Of a stretch of 64,000 bases of DNA, positions 9,861 to 19,771 are shown piece by piece. Below the pieces are notes generated by a model. It ran no database searches and was not told where the DNA came from. It saw only the letters and a program-made list of their open reading frames with translations. The DNA lies in the NCBI GenBank assembly GCA_963697695.1, contig OY969094.1, positions 1,736,001 to 1,800,000 on the forward strand, in the 5' to 3' direction. Position numbers and translations under genes: made by a program. The DNA comes from VRUE01 sp963697695 (GTDB lineage: Bacteria > Actinomycetota > Thermoleophilia > Solirubrobacterales > 70-9). How positions within the stretch are numbered: position 1 is the stretch's first letter; every line of letters starts with the position of its first letter.

Positions 9861-9865
9861 CCTAG

Positions 9866-11482
9866 CTAGTGTCGAAAGTGGCGGTGCTTGGTGAAGACCA
9901 TGGCGACGCCGGCGGCGTCGCAGGCTTCGATCACCTCGGCGTCGCGCTTGGAGCCGCCGGGCTGAATCACCGCGGTGGCGCCGGCTTCGATCGCCAGCTG
10001 CGGGCCGTCGGCGAAGGGAAAGAAGGCGTCTGAGGCGACGACGGAGCTGGGGAGAAGGTCGTCGGCGTTCTCACCACGGGCGTCGCGGCACTTCTCCACC
10101 GCCAGCCGCACCGAGTCCACCCGGCTCATCTGACCGGCGCCGATGCCGAGGCTGGCGCCGTCTTTGGCGATCACGATCGCGTTGGAGCGGACGTGGCGGA
10201 CCACGGTCCAGGCGAAGAGCAGGTCGCGCCACTGCTCCTCGCTCGGCTCGGCCTTCGTCACCACCTCCATCAGCTCGCGCGGCTCCGGGTCGCCGTCGCG
10301 GTCCTGGATCAGCAACCCGCCCAGGACCCGCTTGACGTCGCGTTCAGCCGGATCGCGGGGGCGCTGTTCCTCTTCGCAGAGGATCCGAATCGCTTCCTTC
10401 TGCTGTAGGACCGCAAGTGCGCCGTGTTCGTAGTCGGGCGCGATCAGCACCTCGACGAAGTTCTGGTGCAGCGCCTCGGCCAGCTCCTCGCTGATCGGCC
10501 TGTTGAAGGCGATCACCCCGCCGAAGGCCGACATCGGGTCGCAGGCGAGCGCCCGTTCGTAGGCCTGCAGGGAGTCCTTGCCGATCGCCACCCCGCAGGG
10601 GTTGTTGTGCTTGACGATCGTGCAGGCGGGCTCCTCGAAGTCCTCGACCAGGCGCCGGGCCGAGTCGAGGTCGAGCACGTTGTTGAAGGAGAGCGCCCGC
10701 CCGTGCAGCTTCGAGACGCGCGAGAGGACGTGGCTGGGGGCCCCGGCCTCGGCGTAGAAGGCGGCGCGCTGGTGCGGGTTCTCGCCGTAGGAGAGATCGA
10801 TCACCTTCTCGTAAGCGACGGCGAGGTGTTCGGGGAAGTCCTCGTACTCGGCCGAGAACCAGCGGCTGATCGCGGCGTCGTAGCGCGCCGTCTGGGCGAA
10901 GGCCTCGTTGGCGAGCCAGTGCCGGGTCGAGGCTGAGATCTCCCCACCCGCCTCCTCCAGCTCGGCCAGCACCGCGTCGTAGGACTCGGGCTTGACGACG
11001 ACTGCGACGGCGGAATGGTTCTTGGCGGCGGCGCGGATCATCGTCGGGCCGCCGATGTCGATGTTCTCCACCGCTACCTCGGGCTCGACCTCGTGTCCGG
11101 CGACCGTCTCCTCGAAGGGGTAGAGGTTGACGCAGACCAGATCGATCGGCTCGATCTCCTCGCGCTCCAGCGTCGCCATGTGCTCAGGGTCCTCGCGCCG
11201 CGCCAGCAGGGCTGCGTGCAAACGCGGATGCAGCGTCTTCACCCGGCCGCCGAGGATCTCCTCCTGGCCGGTGAACTCGGAGACGTCGGTCACCTCCAGG
11301 CCCGCCTCGCGCAGCGTCGCGGCGGTGCCGCCGGTGGAGAGCAGCTCGATGCCGAGCCCGGCCAGGCTCTTGGCGAAGTCGGCGACCCCGGTCTTGTCGG
11401 AGACCGAGATCAGCGCTCGGCGCACCCGGATCGCGCCGTTGCTCACGGTCTCGGGGCGGGTGTCTGCTGGGGCCTCACTCAT
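9866..11482 (-). CDS. purH: Bifunctional AICAR transformylase / IMP cyclohydrolase PurH
   Basis: This 538-residue protein has the family's two-domain layout. The N-terminal IMP cyclohydrolase domain shows RALISVSDKTG, LLSTGGTA and GGRVKTLHPRLH. The C-terminal transformylase domain shows the catalytic KHNNPCG motif, SAFGGVIAFN and a conserved IQPGGSKRD tail. It performs the last two steps of IMP synthesis: formylation of AICAR using 10-formyl-THF, then ring closure. It lies downstream of purN with an 8-base overlap, consistent with translational coupling. It is the last minus-strand gene before the convergent RHS gene. Confidence 0.97.
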   Translation of the reverse strand: MSEAPADTRPETVSNGAIRVRRALISVSDKTGVADFAKSLAGLGIELLSTGGTAATLREAGLEVTDVSEFTGQEEILGGRVKTLHPRLHAALLARREDPEHMATLEREEIEPIDLVCVNLYPFEETVAGHEVEPEVAVENIDIGGPTMIRAAAKNHSAVAVVVKPESYDAVLAELEEAGGEISASTRHWLANEAFAQTARYDAAISRWFSAEYEDFPEHLAVAYEKVIDLSYGENPHQRAAFYAEAGAPSHVLSRVSKLHGRALSFNNVLDLDSARRLVEDFEEPACTIVKHNNPCGVAIGKDSLQAYERALACDPMSAFGGVIAFNRPISEELAEALHQNFVEVLIAPDYEHGALAVLQQKEAIRILCEEEQRPRDPAERDVKRVLGGLLIQDRDGDPEPRELMEVVTKAEPSEEQWRDLLFAWTVVRHVRSNAIVIAKDGASLGIGAGQMSRVDSVRLAVEKCRDARGENADDLLPSSVVASDAFFPFADGPQLAIEAGATAVIQPGGSKRDAEVIEACDAAGVAMVFTKHRHFRH

Positions 11483-12092
11483 CGACGACGACCAGGTTCG
11501 GGTCGCTTGGGTCGATCCTAACTACGCCCCGGGCGATCATGCGGATCGCCTCCGGGTAGAGCTCGTGCTCGGCGGCGTGGATCGCCTGCTCCAGCGCGTC
11601 CCGGTTGCGATCCGGCGGCACCGGCACCTGCCGCTGCACGATCACCGGCCCGGTGTCGACGCCCTCGTCGACGAAGTGGATGCTGACGCCGGTGACCTCG
11701 ACTCCGGCGTCGAGCGCCTGGCCGATCGCGTCGAGGCCGGGGAAGGAGGGGAGCAGGGCGGGGTGGACGTTGACGATGCGGTTGCGGAAGCGGGCGACGA
11801 AGGCGTCGCTGAGCAGCTGCATGTAGCCGGCGAGAGCGATCAGGTCGGCTCCCTGCGACTCGATCCAGTCGCCCATCGCCGCGTCGCGGGCCGCGCGGTC
11901 GGCGAACTCGGCACTGGGGAAGACGGCGGTCTCGACCCCGGTCGCCGCCGCTCGCTCCAACGCTTGCGCCCCTGGCTTGTCGGAGCCGACCCCGACCACC
12001 TCGAGCCCCTCGCGGCCGTGCAGCAGGTCGAGGATCGCCTGCAGGTTGGACCCGGTCCCGGAGGCGAGGACGACGATACGAAAGCTGCTCAC
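11475..12092 (-). CDS. purN: Phosphoribosylglycinamide formyltransferase PurN
   Basis: This 205-residue protein is of normal family length. It begins with the nucleotide-binding FRIVVLASGTGSNLQAIL and carries the catalytic region NVHPALLPSFPG, with a DEGVDTGPVI segment that places the general-base Asp. It transfers the formyl group of 10-formyl-THF to GAR. Its 3' end overlaps the purH start, so the pair forms an operon. The start is 22 bases from the divergent nitronate-monooxygenase-like gene, leaving little room for two separate promoters. Confidence 0.96.
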   Translation of the reverse strand: MSSFRIVVLASGTGSNLQAILDLLHGREGLEVVGVGSDKPGAQALERAAATGVETAVFPSAEFADRAARDAAMGDWIESQGADLIALAGYMQLLSDAFVARFRNRIVNVHPALLPSFPGLDAIGQALDAGVEVTGVSIHFVDEGVDTGPVIVQRQVPVPPDRNRDALEQAIHAAEHELYPEAIRMIARGVVRIDPSDPNLVVVDE

Positions 12093-12114
12093 GCGCGCAT
12101 CTTAAGATCGGCGG

Positions 12115-13074
12115 GTGTCCCTCCTCGATCAACTCGGTCTCGCCACGCCGGTGGTTCAGGCGGGGATGGGCGGCGGACTGAGCCGCCATGAGCTCGCCGT
12201 TGCCGTCTCCGAGGCCGGCGGGCTGGGGACGATTGCGGTCAACGGAGCCGAGGCGATCGAGCGGGAGCTGGCAGCCGCGCGGGCCCTGACCGACCGGCCG
12301 ATCGCGGTCAACCTGCTGTTGCCCTTCGCCCGGCGCAGCTGGTTCGAGGCGGCGAGGCGGGCCGACGTCGTCGTCACCTTCTGGGGAGCCCCCAAGCGCC
12401 GCACGCTGGGCACCTGGCTCCATCAGTGCGGAAGCCTGGAGGAGGCCAAGGCCGCCCATGCGGCCGGCGCCGACGCGGTGATCGTCCAAGGGGTTGAGGC
12501 GGGAGGCCACGTTCGCGGAACCGAGCCGGCGCTGGAGCTCCTCGGCCGAGTCAGGTCTACGCTGCCGGCCGACTACCCGGTCCTGGTCGCCGGCGGGATC
12601 GCCGACCGCGCCGACGCGGAGCGCGCTCTTGCTGCCGGCGCGGACGCCGTCATCGCCGGTACCCGCTTCCTGCTGAGCGAGGAGAGCCGAGCTCATCCCG
12701 AATACCGGCGTCGTCTGGTCGAGGCCGAGGAGACGATTCTCACCGAGCTGTTCGGGGTCGCCTGGCCGGCCCCGCATCGCGTGATCGCGAACGCCGCCAC
12801 CGAGCGCTGGCTTGCCCCCGATCCTCGTGGCCCCGCCCTGAACCGGCTGCTGAACCGGCTCAGCGCGACCGGAGCGCGTTACGTGCCCGCCTCGATCCAG
12901 GGACGCCTGGTCAAGGCCCAGAGGCCCGACGGCCGGCTGCTCACCCCGCAGGGTCCCACCGACGACGGACCCGCCAACCTGCTCGACGCTGGGCCGCTCT
13001 ACGCGGGCGAGACGGTCGCTCGCATCGACGACGTCCGCCCCGCCGCCGAGATCGTCCGAGGGCTGACGCCTTAA
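12115..13074 (+). CDS. Nitronate monooxygenase / 2-nitropropane dioxygenase-family flavoprotein
   Basis: This 319-residue TIM-barrel flavoprotein shows the family hallmarks. They are the N-terminal PVVQAGMGGGLSRHELAVAVSEAGG, the FMN-binding and active-site stretch VQGVEAGGH (His near residue 130), and the phosphate-binding VLVAGGIADRADAERALAAGADAV. The family oxidises nitronates such as propionate 3-nitronate; some relatives are enoyl-ACP reductases, so the substrate is open. The start is a GTG just after the divergent purN start. Its stop lies 4 bases before the insertion-sequence target duplication, so the element landed between this gene and the convergent purF. Confidence 0.85.
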   Translation: MSLLDQLGLATPVVQAGMGGGLSRHELAVAVSEAGGLGTIAVNGAEAIERELAAARALTDRPIAVNLLLPFARRSWFEAARRADVVVTFWGAPKRRTLGTWLHQCGSLEEAKAAHAAGADAVIVQGVEAGGHVRGTEPALELLGRVRSTLPADYPVLVAGGIADRADAERALAAGADAVIAGTRFLLSEESRAHPEYRRRLVEAEETILTELFGVAWPAPHRVIANAATERWLAPDPRGPALNRLLNRLSATGARYVPASIQGRLVKAQRPDGRLLTPQGPTDDGPANLLDAGPLYAGETVARIDDVRPAAEIVRGLTP

Positions 13075-13078
13075 GCCC

Positions 13079-13084
13079 GCTAGC
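13079..13084. repeat. Left copy of 6-bp target-site duplication (GCTAGC)
   Basis: GCTAGC directly precedes the TGTAGTTCC left end of the insertion sequence and is repeated exactly at 14137-14142 after its right end. It fits the NCTAGN target known for IS481. Confidence 0.85.
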
Positions 13085-13109
13085 TGTAGTTCCTAACCAC
13101 CTTCGTCAG
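13085..13109 (+). repeat. Left terminal inverted repeat of the IS481-type element
   Basis: The 25-base left end starts TGTAGTTCC and ends TTCGTCAG. Aligned with the reverse complement of 14112-14136 it differs at 4 positions, all in the middle; the outer 9 and inner 4 bases agree. Confidence 0.85.
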
Positions 13110-13176
13110 TAGCTGAGACATCCGGGCCTCGCTGGAGGCTGGAGCTGCGAAGCCAAACCAGCCCCAGGAGGTCCGG

Positions 13177-14141
13177 ATGCAAGTCCACGCTAGAGCACGC
13201 CTTACGCCGAAAGGCAGGGCCCTTGTCATCGAGAGGGTCTTGGAGCACGGTTGGTCGGCAAGGGCGGCGGCCGAGGCCGCCGGCGTTGCCGACCAACCGT
13301 CTATCGCTGGATCTCCCGCTACCGCTCCGAGGGAGAGGCCGGCCTACTTGACCGCTCCTCGGCCCCGCACTCGATCCCCCACCGGACACCGCGCGAGAGG
13401 GTCGCCGCGATCCTGGCCCTTCGCCGCCTGCGGATGACCTCGACTGAGATCGCCGAGCTGCTCGCAATGCCCCTCTCGACGGTATCGGTGGTGTTGAAAC
13501 GCGAGGGGCTTGGCAAGCTCAGCCGGCTGGAGCCACCTGAGCCACCTAATCGCTACGAGAGACGGCAACCGGGCGAGCTGATCCACATCGACGTCAAGAA
13601 GCTGGGCCGCATCCTCAAGCCGGGTCACCGGGTGACCGGCAATAGGCGGGGACAGGCGAGCACCCACCGCAACGGCAAGCCCGTGCGTCTCGCCGGCTGG
13701 GAGTTCGTCCACATCGCCATCGACGATCACTCTCGCCTGGCCTACGCCGAGGTTCTGTCCAACGAGCGAGGCGAGACCGCAGTTGGCTTCCTGCGCCGGG
13801 CGGTTGGGTTCTTCGCCTCTCACGGGATCTCGGTGCAGCGGGTCATGACCGACAACGGCTCGCCCTACGTCTCCTCTGTCCACGCCCTCGCCTGCCGCGA
13901 GCTCGGCCTGCGCCACCTGCGCACCCAGCCCTATCGTCCTCGCACTAACGGCAAGGCCGAGCGCTTCATCCAGACGATGCTGCGCGAGTGGGCCTATGGA
14001 CGGGTCTTTCCCACCAGCGCAGAGCGCACCGCGGCGCTGCCTTCCTGGCTCGAGCGCTACAACTGGCGAAGACCACACGGCAGCCTCGGCCACCGACCGC
14101 CCGCGTCAAGGCTGACGAACGTTGCTGGGAACTACAGCTAG
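13177..14141 (+). pseudogene. IS481-family transposase, interrupted by a 1-base frameshift
   Basis: The start ATG at 13177 follows AGGAGG. The first frame encodes a helix-turn-helix (RARLTPKGRALVIERVLEHG, then ARAAAEAAGV). Near 13287-13292 one base is missing, so homology continues in another frame with PTVYRWISRYRSEGEAGLLD, a second HTH and the DDE core: HIDVKKLGR (first Asp), MTDNGSPYVS (second Asp), and NGKAERFIQT (Glu). No slippery heptamer is seen at the shift, so a defective copy or a sequencing error is more likely than programmed frameshifting. The second frame has no stop inside the element; it ends on TAG at 14139-14141, inside the flanking target duplication. Confidence 0.85.
14112..14136 (-). 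repeat. Right terminal inverted repeat of the IS481-type element
   Basis: The reverse complement of this 25-base end begins TGTAGTTCC and ends TTCGTCAG, like the left end. The repeat is also coding: it encodes the last residues of the transposase (ending NY). Confidence 0.85.
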
Positions 14142-14142
14142 C
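14137..14142. repeat. Right copy of target-site duplication (GCTAGC)
   Basis: This is an exact repeat of 13079-13084. On the plus strand its TAG ends the transposase frame; on the minus strand its TAG (14140-14138) is the stop of purF. Confidence 0.85.
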
Positions 14143-15577
14143 GAGTGGCCGGGACCACGGCCACGTTCTCCAGGGCGAACTTCCCGTTCGCGTCCTCGGG
14201 GTCGCCAAGCGGGTAGCGGCCGGTGAAGCAGGCGTCGCAGTGATCCTCGGGCGGGGTGCCCACCGCCTCGTAGACGCCGTCGATCGAGAGGTAGGCCAGC
14301 GAGTCGGCATCGAGCTCGTCGGCGATCTCCTCGATCGTCCGGTTGTGGGCGATCATCTCCTCGCGGGTCGACATGTCGACGCCGTAGTGGCAGGGGTTGC
14401 GGATCGGCGGTGCCGAGATCCGCAGGTGGACCTCCTTCGCCCCGGCGTCGCGCAGCATGCCGACGATCTGCCGCGTCGTGTTGCCGCGCACGATCGAGTC
14501 GTCGACGACCACCAGCCGCCGGCCGGCGACGATCTCCGGCAGCGGGTTGAACTTGAGCCGCAGCCCGTGCTTGCGCAGCTCCTGCCCTGGCTGGATGAAG
14601 GTCCGGGCCACGTAGCGGTTCTTGATCAGGCCGTCATCGCGGGGCAGCCCCGAGGCGCGGGCGAAGCCGGCTGCCGCCGGGTTGCCCGAGTCCGGCACAG
14701 CGATCACCAGATCGGCGTCTACCGGCGCCTCGCGCCAGAGGATCTCGCCCATCCGCCCCCGCACCTGCTGCAGGACTTTGCCCTCGAGCCGGCTGTCGGG
14801 GCGGGAGAAGTAGATGTGCTCGAAGACGCAGGTCGCCGGCCGCTCGGCCTTGACCACCTGGCGGGTCTCGAGGCCGCGCCCGGTCAGCGAGACCATCTCG
14901 CCGGGGTGGACTTCGCGCATCAGTTCGGCGCCGATGATGTCGAAGGCGCAGCTCTCCGAGGCGACGACGAAACGGTCGCCGAGGCGGCCGAGCGAGAGCG
15001 GCCGCACCCCGTGCGGGTCGCGGAAGGCGACGATCGCGCGCTTGGTCATCACCACGGTCGAGAAGGCGCCCTGCAGGCGCGGCATCGTCTCCGTGACCGC
15101 GTCCTCGACCATCTTGCCCTCGTGGGAGGAGAGCAGCGCCGCGATGATCTCCGAGTCGGAGGTGCCGCGGAAGGCGATGCCGCGCTCCTTCAGCTCGGCC
15201 CAGAGCTCGACCGCGTTGGTCAGGTTGCCGTTGTGGGCCAGCGCCAGCTCGCGGCCGTCGTCACGCCAGACCGGTTGCGCGTTCTCCCAGGAGCCGCCGC
15301 CGGTGGTCGAGTAGCGCACGTGGCCGATCGCCATGTCGCCCTCCAGCGCCCGCAGCTTCTCCTCGTCGAAGACCTGCGAGACGAGCCCGGAGTCGCGCAG
15401 GGTGGTGATGTTGCCGCCCTCGCAGGTGGCGATCCCGGCCGACTCCTGGCCGCGGTGCTGCAGTGCGTAGAGGCCGAAGTAGGCGAGGCGGGAGACGTCG
15501 TGCCCGGGTGCGTATACGCCGAACACCCCGCATTCCTCGCGCGGGCCCTCGCGGTCGGTGATCACCCGCTCGGTCAA
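14138..15577 (-). CDS. purF: Amidophosphoribosyltransferase PurF
   Basis: The class II glutamine amidotransferase domain begins at the nucleophile Cys in EECGVFGVYAPG, followed by YALQHRGQESAGIA. The C-terminal phosphoribosyltransferase domain carries the PRPP loop RRLVVVDDSIVRGNTTRQIV. It makes phosphoribosylamine, the committed purine step. I chose the TTG at 15577 (MTERVITDREGP, ~14-residue propeptide before Cys). The frame stays open to 15649, but that extension would read through the terminator-like hairpin at 15630-15646. The stop TAG lies in the right GCTAGC duplication of the insertion sequence, so the reading frame survived the insertion unchanged. Confidence 0.94.
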   Translation of the reverse strand: MTERVITDREGPREECGVFGVYAPGHDVSRLAYFGLYALQHRGQESAGIATCEGGNITTLRDSGLVSQVFDEEKLRALEGDMAIGHVRYSTTGGGSWENAQPVWRDDGRELALAHNGNLTNAVELWAELKERGIAFRGTSDSEIIAALLSSHEGKMVEDAVTETMPRLQGAFSTVVMTKRAIVAFRDPHGVRPLSLGRLGDRFVVASESCAFDIIGAELMREVHPGEMVSLTGRGLETRQVVKAERPATCVFEHIYFSRPDSRLEGKVLQQVRGRMGEILWREAPVDADLVIAVPDSGNPAAAGFARASGLPRDDGLIKNRYVARTFIQPGQELRKHGLRLKFNPLPEIVAGRRLVVVDDSIVRGNTTRQIVGMLRDAGAKEVHLRISAPPIRNPCHYGVDMSTREEMIAHNRTIEEIADELDADSLAYLSIDGVYEAVGTPPEDHCDACFTGRYPLGDPEDANGKFALENVAVVPATR

Positions 15578-15629
15578 GAGAATGGCGCGCTTTCCTAGCG
15601 TTAGAAGGACGTGACGCGCAGGCGGACGC

Positions 15630-15646
15630 CTACCCCGGCAGGGTAG
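15630..15646. terminator. Short hairpin between the 15681-16673 gene and purF
   Basis: CTACCC (15630-15635) and GGGTAG (15641-15646) pair perfectly around a 5-base loop, 35-51 bases beyond the stop of the upstream minus-strand gene. It would end that transcript before purF. There is no T run. Confidence 0.4.
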
Positions 15647-15680
15647 CAACGGAGGGGGACCGGACCGCCGGCTCCGGGGA

Positions 15681-16673
15681 CTACTCGCCTGTGTCGCGGC
15701 CCGGCACCCTCACCGTCAGCCGCTTGCTGCCCTCTTGCCCGGCGGGGCTGTCGGCGATGACGGTCAGCTTCACTTTCAGCGACCGGCTCGGCGGCAGCCG
15801 GTCGAGCCGGCGCAGCACCGGTTTGCGCAGCGGGACGCTGAACAGGGCCGGTTTGTTCGGCATCAGGTCCTTCGCGGCGCTGCGCAGGAGGATGATCAGC
15901 CGGGTCGGTTTGTCGCCGGCCGTTTTCAGGTTCGGTTTCGGCTTGAAGCCCCAGCCGACCTGGCCGAGGACGTGGACCGTCGCTTCGGTGCTGACGCCCG
16001 CCCGAACGAGGATCGACTTCAGCCGTGGCGCAGCGCTGGCGCTGACGGCGGGGATTGGGCACTCGGACTGGTAGTCGGCGCTTTTCGGGCATCTGTCCTG
16101 GGTGTCGTCGCCATAGCCGTCGGCGTCCCTGTCGTCCTCGACGGTCACCATCAGCGGGACCCCAAAGCCGATCTCGGCTTTGACTCTCCTCACTTCGCCC
16201 AACGCTGCGGCGCCTTCGAAGCTCCCTCCAACGCCCGGCAACGAGTTGCAGACGAGGCTGCCGCTCGGTCCGTAGAGGCCGAGGTAGCCGGTGAAGGATT
16301 TGACCGGGATCCGGACCGGAAAGACGTTGAGCCCTTCGCGGACCGTCTCGGTCGCACTCTCGGCTTCCTTGCGGTAGTCCTGCTCTTCGTTGAGGATCCG
16401 GTAGAGCTCGAGCCGTAGGGCAAGAGGTGGGGTGCCGGGGCCGGCCTGAACCCGCCAGCTGGTGATTACCTGCGGCGGTTCTTCCGGCACCACCGGCTGT
16501 ATCAAGGGGCTGTCGCTGCCGGTGAACACCAGCAACGTGCGGTTCGCAACGTTGCCGTTGGAGGTGCACGGCTGACCGACCTCTTTCGCTGTCGAGGCGC
16601 TCGGTGCGACCGCGAGGAGGGCGACGAGGGCTGCTGCCGCAGCGGCGAAAAGGGCACTTGGGCGTTTACTCAT
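15681..16673 (-). CDS. Exported protein of unknown function with a calcium-binding-like repeat
   Basis: This is a 330-residue protein. It starts with a clear signal peptide (MSKRPS followed by an Ala/Leu core and cleavage near APSASTA). A Cys pair follows at CTSNG and CNSLPG. Around residues 175-200, DRDADGYGDDTQDRCP matches the Asp-rich thrombospondin type 3-like repeat found in many bacterial exported proteins. The C-terminal third is basic and resembles a beta-sandwich with repeated LKVKLTV-type strands. I do not recognise a specific family; similar proteins are common in Thermoleophilia. It sits between purF and a divergent exported protein and does not look operonic with the purine genes. 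Confidence 0.7.
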   Translation of the reverse strand: MSKRPSALFAAAAAALVALLAVAPSASTAKEVGQPCTSNGNVANRTLLVFTGSDSPLIQPVVPEEPPQVITSWRVQAGPGTPPLALRLELYRILNEEQDYRKEAESATETVREGLNVFPVRIPVKSFTGYLGLYGPSGSLVCNSLPGVGGSFEGAAALGEVRRVKAEIGFGVPLMVTVEDDRDADGYGDDTQDRCPKSADYQSECPIPAVSASAAPRLKSILVRAGVSTEATVHVLGQVGWGFKPKPNLKTAGDKPTRLIILLRSAAKDLMPNKPALFSVPLRKPVLRRLDRLPPSRSLKVKLTVIADSPAGQEGSKRLTVRVPGRDTGE

Positions 16674-16769
16674 TTGCGCACCCTAACCTCGGCAGCAGGC
16701 CAAGGTTGCGCCATGGACGCGGGCCTCGGACCAGGCCCCCCTCGATAGCGATAGGTTCTCGCGGAGTTT

Positions 16770-17750
16770 GTGACTGGTACCCGCAAATACACGAAGACAA
16801 GGGCGATGGCTGTGTTCCCCTCCCTGCTTGCAGCTGTGGTTGCGCTGTCGAGTCTCTTCGTCGAGGGGGTATCGGCAGCTTCCCTCGATCGAGTGCCCGA
16901 CTCCTTCTTCGAAGCCGAGCCCCAAGCGGAACTCAACCTGAGGGGAAGTAATGGTTACTCGATCGACATCCTGGCAATCGGCACGAGGGTCAGCCTCGAC
17001 GCGTCCGGAAAGCACGGCGGCGCAAGCTACGAAGTGCCCCAAGAAGGGGTCACTCCAGATCGGATCGAAGCCCAGTTCGGCGATCTGGGCCGAGTGGCGG
17101 TGGAATTCCGGGCCATGAGGACCATTCGCGAAAGGCCGCCTCGCGGTTGCAGAGGAGGGGAACTGGTGATCAGGTTCGGAGTCTTCGTAGGCACGATCGA
17201 GTTCGCCGGCGAGAAGGGCTACACGAAAGTCATCGCGACGCAGGCCAAAGGCCGCACCGAGGTCACCGAAGTCTTGCCTGGCCGGGAATGCCTAGGCCGG
17301 TGGTCAGAGCCAGTATCGCTCTCCGACAAGTCGCCCGAGACGGGAGAGAAGACCTTGCTCGTCGCAGAAACGAAAAAAGCGAGTGCAAGGCATGCTTACT
17401 TTCAGGCGGAAAGAATCACCGAACCGGGCAAACCAGACCAAACGATCTTCCTTGCCGGACAGAAGGAAAGGCAGGGGAATATGAGCATCCTGCGCTCCGG
17501 TTACGCGTCGGCTCGAGTCGGCGCCTTCGATTTCAATGACGAGCTTGCCGTGGCGACCGTGGATCCGCCGCAGCCGTTTGCAGGTACCGGCACCCTCCGG
17601 CGCGATCGGCAAGGCGAAGCGAAATTGATCGGTTCCCTGACAGTCTCGGTGCCAGGGGCAGACGAGAGGATCGTGCTGACCGGACCCCGGTTCAGGGTGG
17701 GGCTGATCTCGATGCCCTGGCCGCCGAGACCCCCACAGGGCAGGTCCTGA
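16770..17750 (+). CDS. Exported protein of unknown function
   Basis: This is a 326-residue protein with a signal peptide (AMAVFPSLLAAVVALSSLF, cleavage near GVSAAS). The GTG at 16770 has GCGGAG nearby; an ATG at 16806 is an alternative that would shorten only the n-region. The mature part is rich in charged beta-strand-like sequence (LNLRGSNGYSIDILAIG, GTRVSLDASGKHGGASYEVP) with a single Cys pair (PPRGCRGG, GRECLGR). No known domain is apparent. It converges head-to-head with the ABC transporter genes with no intervening base, and is divergent from the neighbouring exported protein. Confidence 0.65.
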   Translation: MTGTRKYTKTRAMAVFPSLLAAVVALSSLFVEGVSAASLDRVPDSFFEAEPQAELNLRGSNGYSIDILAIGTRVSLDASGKHGGASYEVPQEGVTPDRIEAQFGDLGRVAVEFRAMRTIRERPPRGCRGGELVIRFGVFVGTIEFAGEKGYTKVIATQAKGRTEVTEVLPGRECLGRWSEPVSLSDKSPETGEKTLLVAETKKASARHAYFQAERITEPGKPDQTIFLAGQKERQGNMSILRSGYASARVGAFDFNDELAVATVDPPQPFAGTGTLRRDRQGEAKLIGSLTVSVPGADERIVLTGPRFRVGLISMPWPPRPPQGRS

Positions 17751-18917
<1,167 letters not shown>

Positions 18918-18928
18918 CTGTGGGCTCC

Positions 18929-19771
18929 TTATCCCTTGACGGCCCCGGCGGTGAGTCCGGAGACGATGCGGCGCTGGAAGAAGAGGACGAAGACGATGAT
19001 CGGCACCGTCACCACCACGGCAGCGGCCGCGATGCTGCCGGTCGGTTCGGTGAAGGACGACTCGCCGGTGAAGAAGGCGAGCGAGGCAGGCACGGTTCGC
19101 GAGGCGTCCGAGGAGGTGAGCGAGATCGCGAAGAGGAAGTCGTTCCAGGCGAAGATGAAGACGAGGATCGCCGCCGTGAACATGCCCGGCGCGGCGAGCG
19201 GCACGATCACCTTGCGAAAGGCCTGGAACGGCGTCGCCCCGTCGACCTGAGCGGCCTGCTCCAGCTCCCAGGGGATCTCGCGGAAGAAGGCGACGAGGGC
19301 ATAGATCGCCAGCGGCAGCGAGAAGGTCAGGTAGGGGATGATCAGCCCCGGATAGGTGTCGTAGAGGCCGAGCGCCCGCCACATGTCGAAGAGCGGCCCG
19401 ATCGTCGAGATCGGCGGGAACATCGCGATCGCCAGCGCCCCGGCGAGGATCACGCGCTTGCCGGGGAATTCGAGCCGGGCGATCGCGTAGGCGCAGAAGG
19501 AGGCGAGGACGATCGAGATCGCCGTGGTCGAGAGCGCGATCAGGATCGAGTTGATCAACGGCTTGATGAAGGGGCTCTCGTCGATGCCGCCTTCGAAGAG
19601 GCTCTTGTAGTTGTCGAAGGAGACCTCGCTGGGAATGAAGCGGCCGTCGGCGATCGATTCCGGCGGCTTCAGCGAGACCGAGATAAGCCAGAGGACCGGG
19701 ATCAGGGCGAAGATCAGCACCACCGCGATGCCGATGCTCCAGAGCACGTACTCGCGGCTTCCGCGTTCCAT
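18929..19771 (-). CDS. Sugar ABC importer permease (MalG/SugB-like)
   Basis: This 280-residue protein has about six membrane segments, the first at VLWSIGIAVVLIFALIPVLWLIS. The cytoplasmic EAA loop appears as EQAAQVDGATPFQAFRKVIVPLAAPG, where the ATPase docks. FIPSEVSFDNY near residue 48 is typical of MalG-type subunits. It starts directly after the stop of the other permease and ends 11 bases before the ATPase start, so the four genes are one transcription unit. Confidence 0.92.
   Translation of the reverse strand: MERGSREYVLWSIGIAVVLIFALIPVLWLISVSLKPPESIADGRFIPSEVSFDNYKSLFEGGIDESPFIKPLINSILIALSTTAISIVLASFCAYAIARLEFPGKRVILAGALAIAMFPPISTIGPLFDMWRALGLYDTYPGLIIPYLTFSLPLAIYALVAFFREIPWELEQAAQVDGATPFQAFRKVIVPLAAPGMFTAAILVFIFAWNDFLFAISLTSSDASRTVPASLAFFTGESSFTEPTGSIAAAAVVVTVPIIVFVLFFQRRIVSGLTAGAVKG

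Larger units (their letters stand above)
13085..14136 (+). mobile_element. IS481-family insertion sequence (1052 bp)
   Basis: The element begins TGTAGTTCC and ends GGAACTACA, the TGT...ACA termini of this family. Terminal inverted repeats span 13085-13109 and 14112-14136 and match at 21 of 25 positions. A perfect GCTAGC duplication flanks it. Inside is one DDE transposase gene interrupted by a 1-base frameshift. The element sits in the former convergent gap between the nitronate-monooxygenase-like gene and purF without damaging either. The near-perfect ends and intact duplication suggest recent insertion. Confidence 0.92.

Noticed and set aside
9434..9865. Possible toxin tip with an immunity gene behind the RHS core
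   Set aside because: The tail matches no toxin I know, and the 67 bases to the convergent purH hold only a hairpin, so a toxin-immunity pair is not supported.
13280..13300. Programmed ribosomal frameshift in the insertion sequence
   Set aside because: No slippery heptamer or downstream pseudoknot is evident, and IS481 transposases are normally encoded in one frame.
15577..15649. N-terminal extension of PurF to a TTG at 15649
   Set aside because: It would translate through the CTACCC/GGGTAG hairpin and adds residues not seen in PurF; the Cys nucleophile lies just after the chosen start.
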